NCBI RefSeq assembly: GCF_012395815.1
Contig: NZ_JAAZQQ010000002.1
Coordinates: forward strand, 372,001 to 436,000
Source: Roseicyclus persicicus
GTDB lineage: Bacteria > Pseudomonadota > Alphaproteobacteria > Rhodobacterales > Rhodobacteraceae
Length of the DNA: 64,000 nt
Reading direction: 5' to 3'
Shown here: positions 62,644 through 64,000 of the stretch, piece by piece
How positions within the stretch are numbered: the stretch's first letter is position 1
How the letters are laid out: each line of letters starts with the position of its first letter
Program-made: the position numbers and the translations under genes
Notes under the pieces: model-generated
Databases searched by the model: none
What the model saw: only the letters and a program-made list of their open reading frames with translations
Told to the model about the DNA's origin: nothing

Positions 62644-63441
62644 TCAGACCTCGTAGGTCAGGGTCATGCCGTCATGGGCGGGCAGGACGTGGTCGGGGGT
62701 CTCGGCGGCCACGGTGGCGTAGTCGAGGTCGATGTGCATGTTGGTCAGCACCGCGCGGCGCGGGCGGGCGCGCTCGATCCAGCCCAGCGACTTTTCCAGG
62801 TGCGCGTGCGACGGGTGCGGTGTGCGGCGCAGCGCGTCGAGGATCCAGCAGTCGAGGTTGTCGAGCACCGGCCACACCCCGTCGGGGATGTCGGACACGT
62901 CGGGCAGATAGGCCAGATCGCCGATGCGGAACCCCAGCGCGTCGATGTTGCCGTGTTCCACCTCGAAGGGCGTCAAGGTGATCGGCCCGCCGGGGCCGTC
63001 GATGGTCACGTCGCCCTCGATCGCGTTGAGGTCGAGGATCGGCGGGTAGGCCGAGCCCGGCGGCTGCACGAAGGCATAGCCGAAGCGATTGAGCAGGTCA
63101 TTCTGCGTCGGCCCGTCGGCCCAGACCGGCAGGCGCTGGCGCATGTTGAACACGATCATGCGCAGGTCGTCGAGGCCGTGGACATGGTCGGCATGGGCAT
63201 GGGTGAAGACCACCCCGTCGAGCCGCCCGATCCCGGCGTCCAGCAGCTGCGCGCGCAGGTCGGGCGAGGCGTCGATCAGGACCGCGGTTTCCGCGTCCCC
63301 GTCGCGCCGGCGGATCAGGAGCGAGCAGCGCCGCCGCGTGTTCTTCGGCTCGGCCGGGTCGCAGTCGCCCCAGTGCCCGCCGAGGCGCGGCACGCCGCCC
63401 GACGACCCGCAGCCGAGGATGGTGAAGATCAGCTGGGCCAT
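62644..63441 (-). CDS. MBL-fold metallo-hydrolase (PhnP-like)
   Basis: A 265-residue metallo-beta-lactamase-fold phosphodiesterase. GCGSSGGVPRLGGHWGDCDP near the start, HAHADHVHGLDDLR (metal site, about residues 79-92) and the later DVSDIPDG and LTNMHIDLDY segments match the PhnP/ribonuclease-Z-like group. PhnP hydrolyses cyclic ribose phosphates; here there are no phn genes. tatD lies four bases upstream, a frequent pairing in alphaproteobacteria. Confidence 0.9.
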   Translation of the reverse strand: MAQLIFTILGCGSSGGVPRLGGHWGDCDPAEPKNTRRRCSLLIRRRDGDAETAVLIDASPDLRAQLLDAGIGRLDGVVFTHAHADHVHGLDDLRMIVFNMRQRLPVWADGPTQNDLLNRFGYAFVQPPGSAYPPILDLNAIEGDVTIDGPGGPITLTPFEVEHGNIDALGFRIGDLAYLPDVSDIPDGVWPVLDNLDCWILDALRRTPHPSHAHLEKSLGWIERARPRRAVLTNMHIDLDYATVAAETPDHVLPAHDGMTLTYEV

Positions 63442-63445
63442 CGTC

Positions 63446-64000
63446 TCACGCGGCCTTGGCCCAGGCGGCGGCCTTCCAGAACAGCCGGTCGAAATTGGCC
63501 GAGGTCTGGCGCGCGAAGGCCTCGTAGGACAGGCCGTAGACCTCGGCGCCGACGCGCGCGGTGTGCGCGGTGTAGGCGGGCTCGTTCCGCTTGCCCCGGT
63601 GGGGCGGCGGGGCGAGGTAGGGGCTGTCGGTCTCCAGCAGGATCCGGTCGACCGGCGCGGCGGCGAAGATGTCGCGCAGCTCCTGCGATTTCGGGAAGGC
63701 GGCGATGCCGGACATCGACAGGTAGAAGCCGAGGTCGAGCGCCGCCTCGGCCAGCCCGCGCCCCGAGCTGAAGCAGTGCATGACGCAAGCGTAGGCCCCG
63801 GCGCGGTGTTCCTCGGCGAGGATGCGGGCCATGTCCTCGTCGGCGTCGCGGGCGTGGATGATGAGGGGCAGGCCGGTGCGCCGTGCGGCCTCGATGTGCA
63901 GGCGCAGGCTGTCTTGCTGGATCGCCTTGCTGTCCGCCGTGTAGTGATAGTCGAGGCCGGTCTCGCCGATACCCACGAATTTCGGGTGCCGCGCCAGCGC
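63446..64000 (-). CDS. tatD: TatD-family metal-dependent DNase (5' end outside window)
   Basis: The last 184 residues of a TatD-type enzyme; the frame is open to the window edge. GIGETGLDYHYT, HARDADEDMARIL, MHCFSSG, FYLSMSGIAAF and the final Asp motif LLETDSPYLAPPPHRGKRNE are the family's blocks. The enzyme is a 3'-5' exonuclease or D-aminoacyl-tRNA-linked hydrolase family member. It heads the tatD-MBL-AEC group. Confidence 0.94.
   Translation of the reverse strand, partial: ALARHPKFVGIGETGLDYHYTADSKAIQQDSLRLHIEAARRTGLPLIIHARDADEDMARILAEEHRAGAYACVMHCFSSGRGLAEAALDLGFYLSMSGIAAFPKSQELRDIFAAAPVDRILLETDSPYLAPPPHRGKRNEPAYTAHTARVGAEVYGLSYEAFARQTSANFDRLFWKAAAWAKAA

Overview
The window is a gene-dense, high-GC bacterial chromosome segment. 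It reads as an alphaproteobacterium of the Rhodobacterales (Rhodobacter/Paracoccus/Roseobacter type). The evidence is the nuoLMN-birA-coaX-rnj order, the tatABC block, ftsY close to yciB, the gatC-gatA block, carA divergent from yqeY, ctaD followed by a DUF2244 gene, an A-type RNase P RNA, and clustered CTTGCAAG-core and CGTACG-core intergenic palindromes. There are no rRNA genes, insertion sequences, integrases, prophage genes or CRISPR arrays. Most of the window is core genome.

Layout. 1-7932 (+): end of the complex I operon (nuoL partial, nuoM, nuoN), then biotin ligase, type III pantothenate kinase and RNase J, nearly all touching or overlapping. 7951-10876 (-): DEAD-box helicase, a secreted protein and a conserved CxxC protein. 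10946-12010 (+): a lower-GC orphan gene with a restriction-type PD-(D/E)XK domain, the best candidate for recent transfer. 12014-14687 (-): release factor 3 and a stand-alone Hint-domain protein. 14813-19535 (+): atypical SDR, a 22-bp-phased palindrome array, an orphan ferric-type ABC ATPase, tatABC and a DUF815 ATPase. 19545-20744 (-): AlkB-type hydroxylase. 20844-23502 (+): ftsY, DMT transporter, yciB. 23471-24776: pseudouridine synthase (-) and tadA (+). 24907-25453: long inverted repeat and rnpB (-). 25485-28756 (-): gatC, gatA, Excalibur lipoprotein, amidase. 28968-33508: small membrane protein, UPF0173 hydrolase, second palindrome array, GNAT, rpmG, chromate transporter, BI-1 protein, DUF1127. 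33630-43657: LysR, quinone oxidoreductase, XRE, hisN-like phosphatase, 8-oxoguanine deaminase, CAP lipoprotein, ilvC, tandem Lrp pair, class V aminotransferase, ubiH-type hydroxylase. 43718-49030: CGTACG palindromes, HAD, GntR, a GT2 fusion, carA, yqeY. 49085-57878: secreted peptide, membrane AraC, DUF2244, ctaD, small membrane protein, outer-membrane barrel behind an FNR-like site, lipB, membrane LytTR, DUF2306, peptidoglycan-binding protein. 58017-64000: tRNA-Leu(GAG), FAH hydrolase, MsbA-type exporter, second Hint protein, then tatD (partial), MBL hydrolase and AEC transporter.

Functionally the window combines respiration (complex I, aa3 oxidase), protein export (Tat, FtsY), translation support (GatCA, RF3, L33, TadA, tRNA-Leu, RNase P), cofactor and amino-acid supply (BirA, CoaX, LipB, UbiH, IlvC, HisN-like, CarA) and envelope maintenance. 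The points I find least explained are the phased palindrome arrays, two Hint domains without the usual Cys nucleophile, the orphan nuclease-like gene, the SDR lacking YxxxK, and the MshEN-GT2 fusion.
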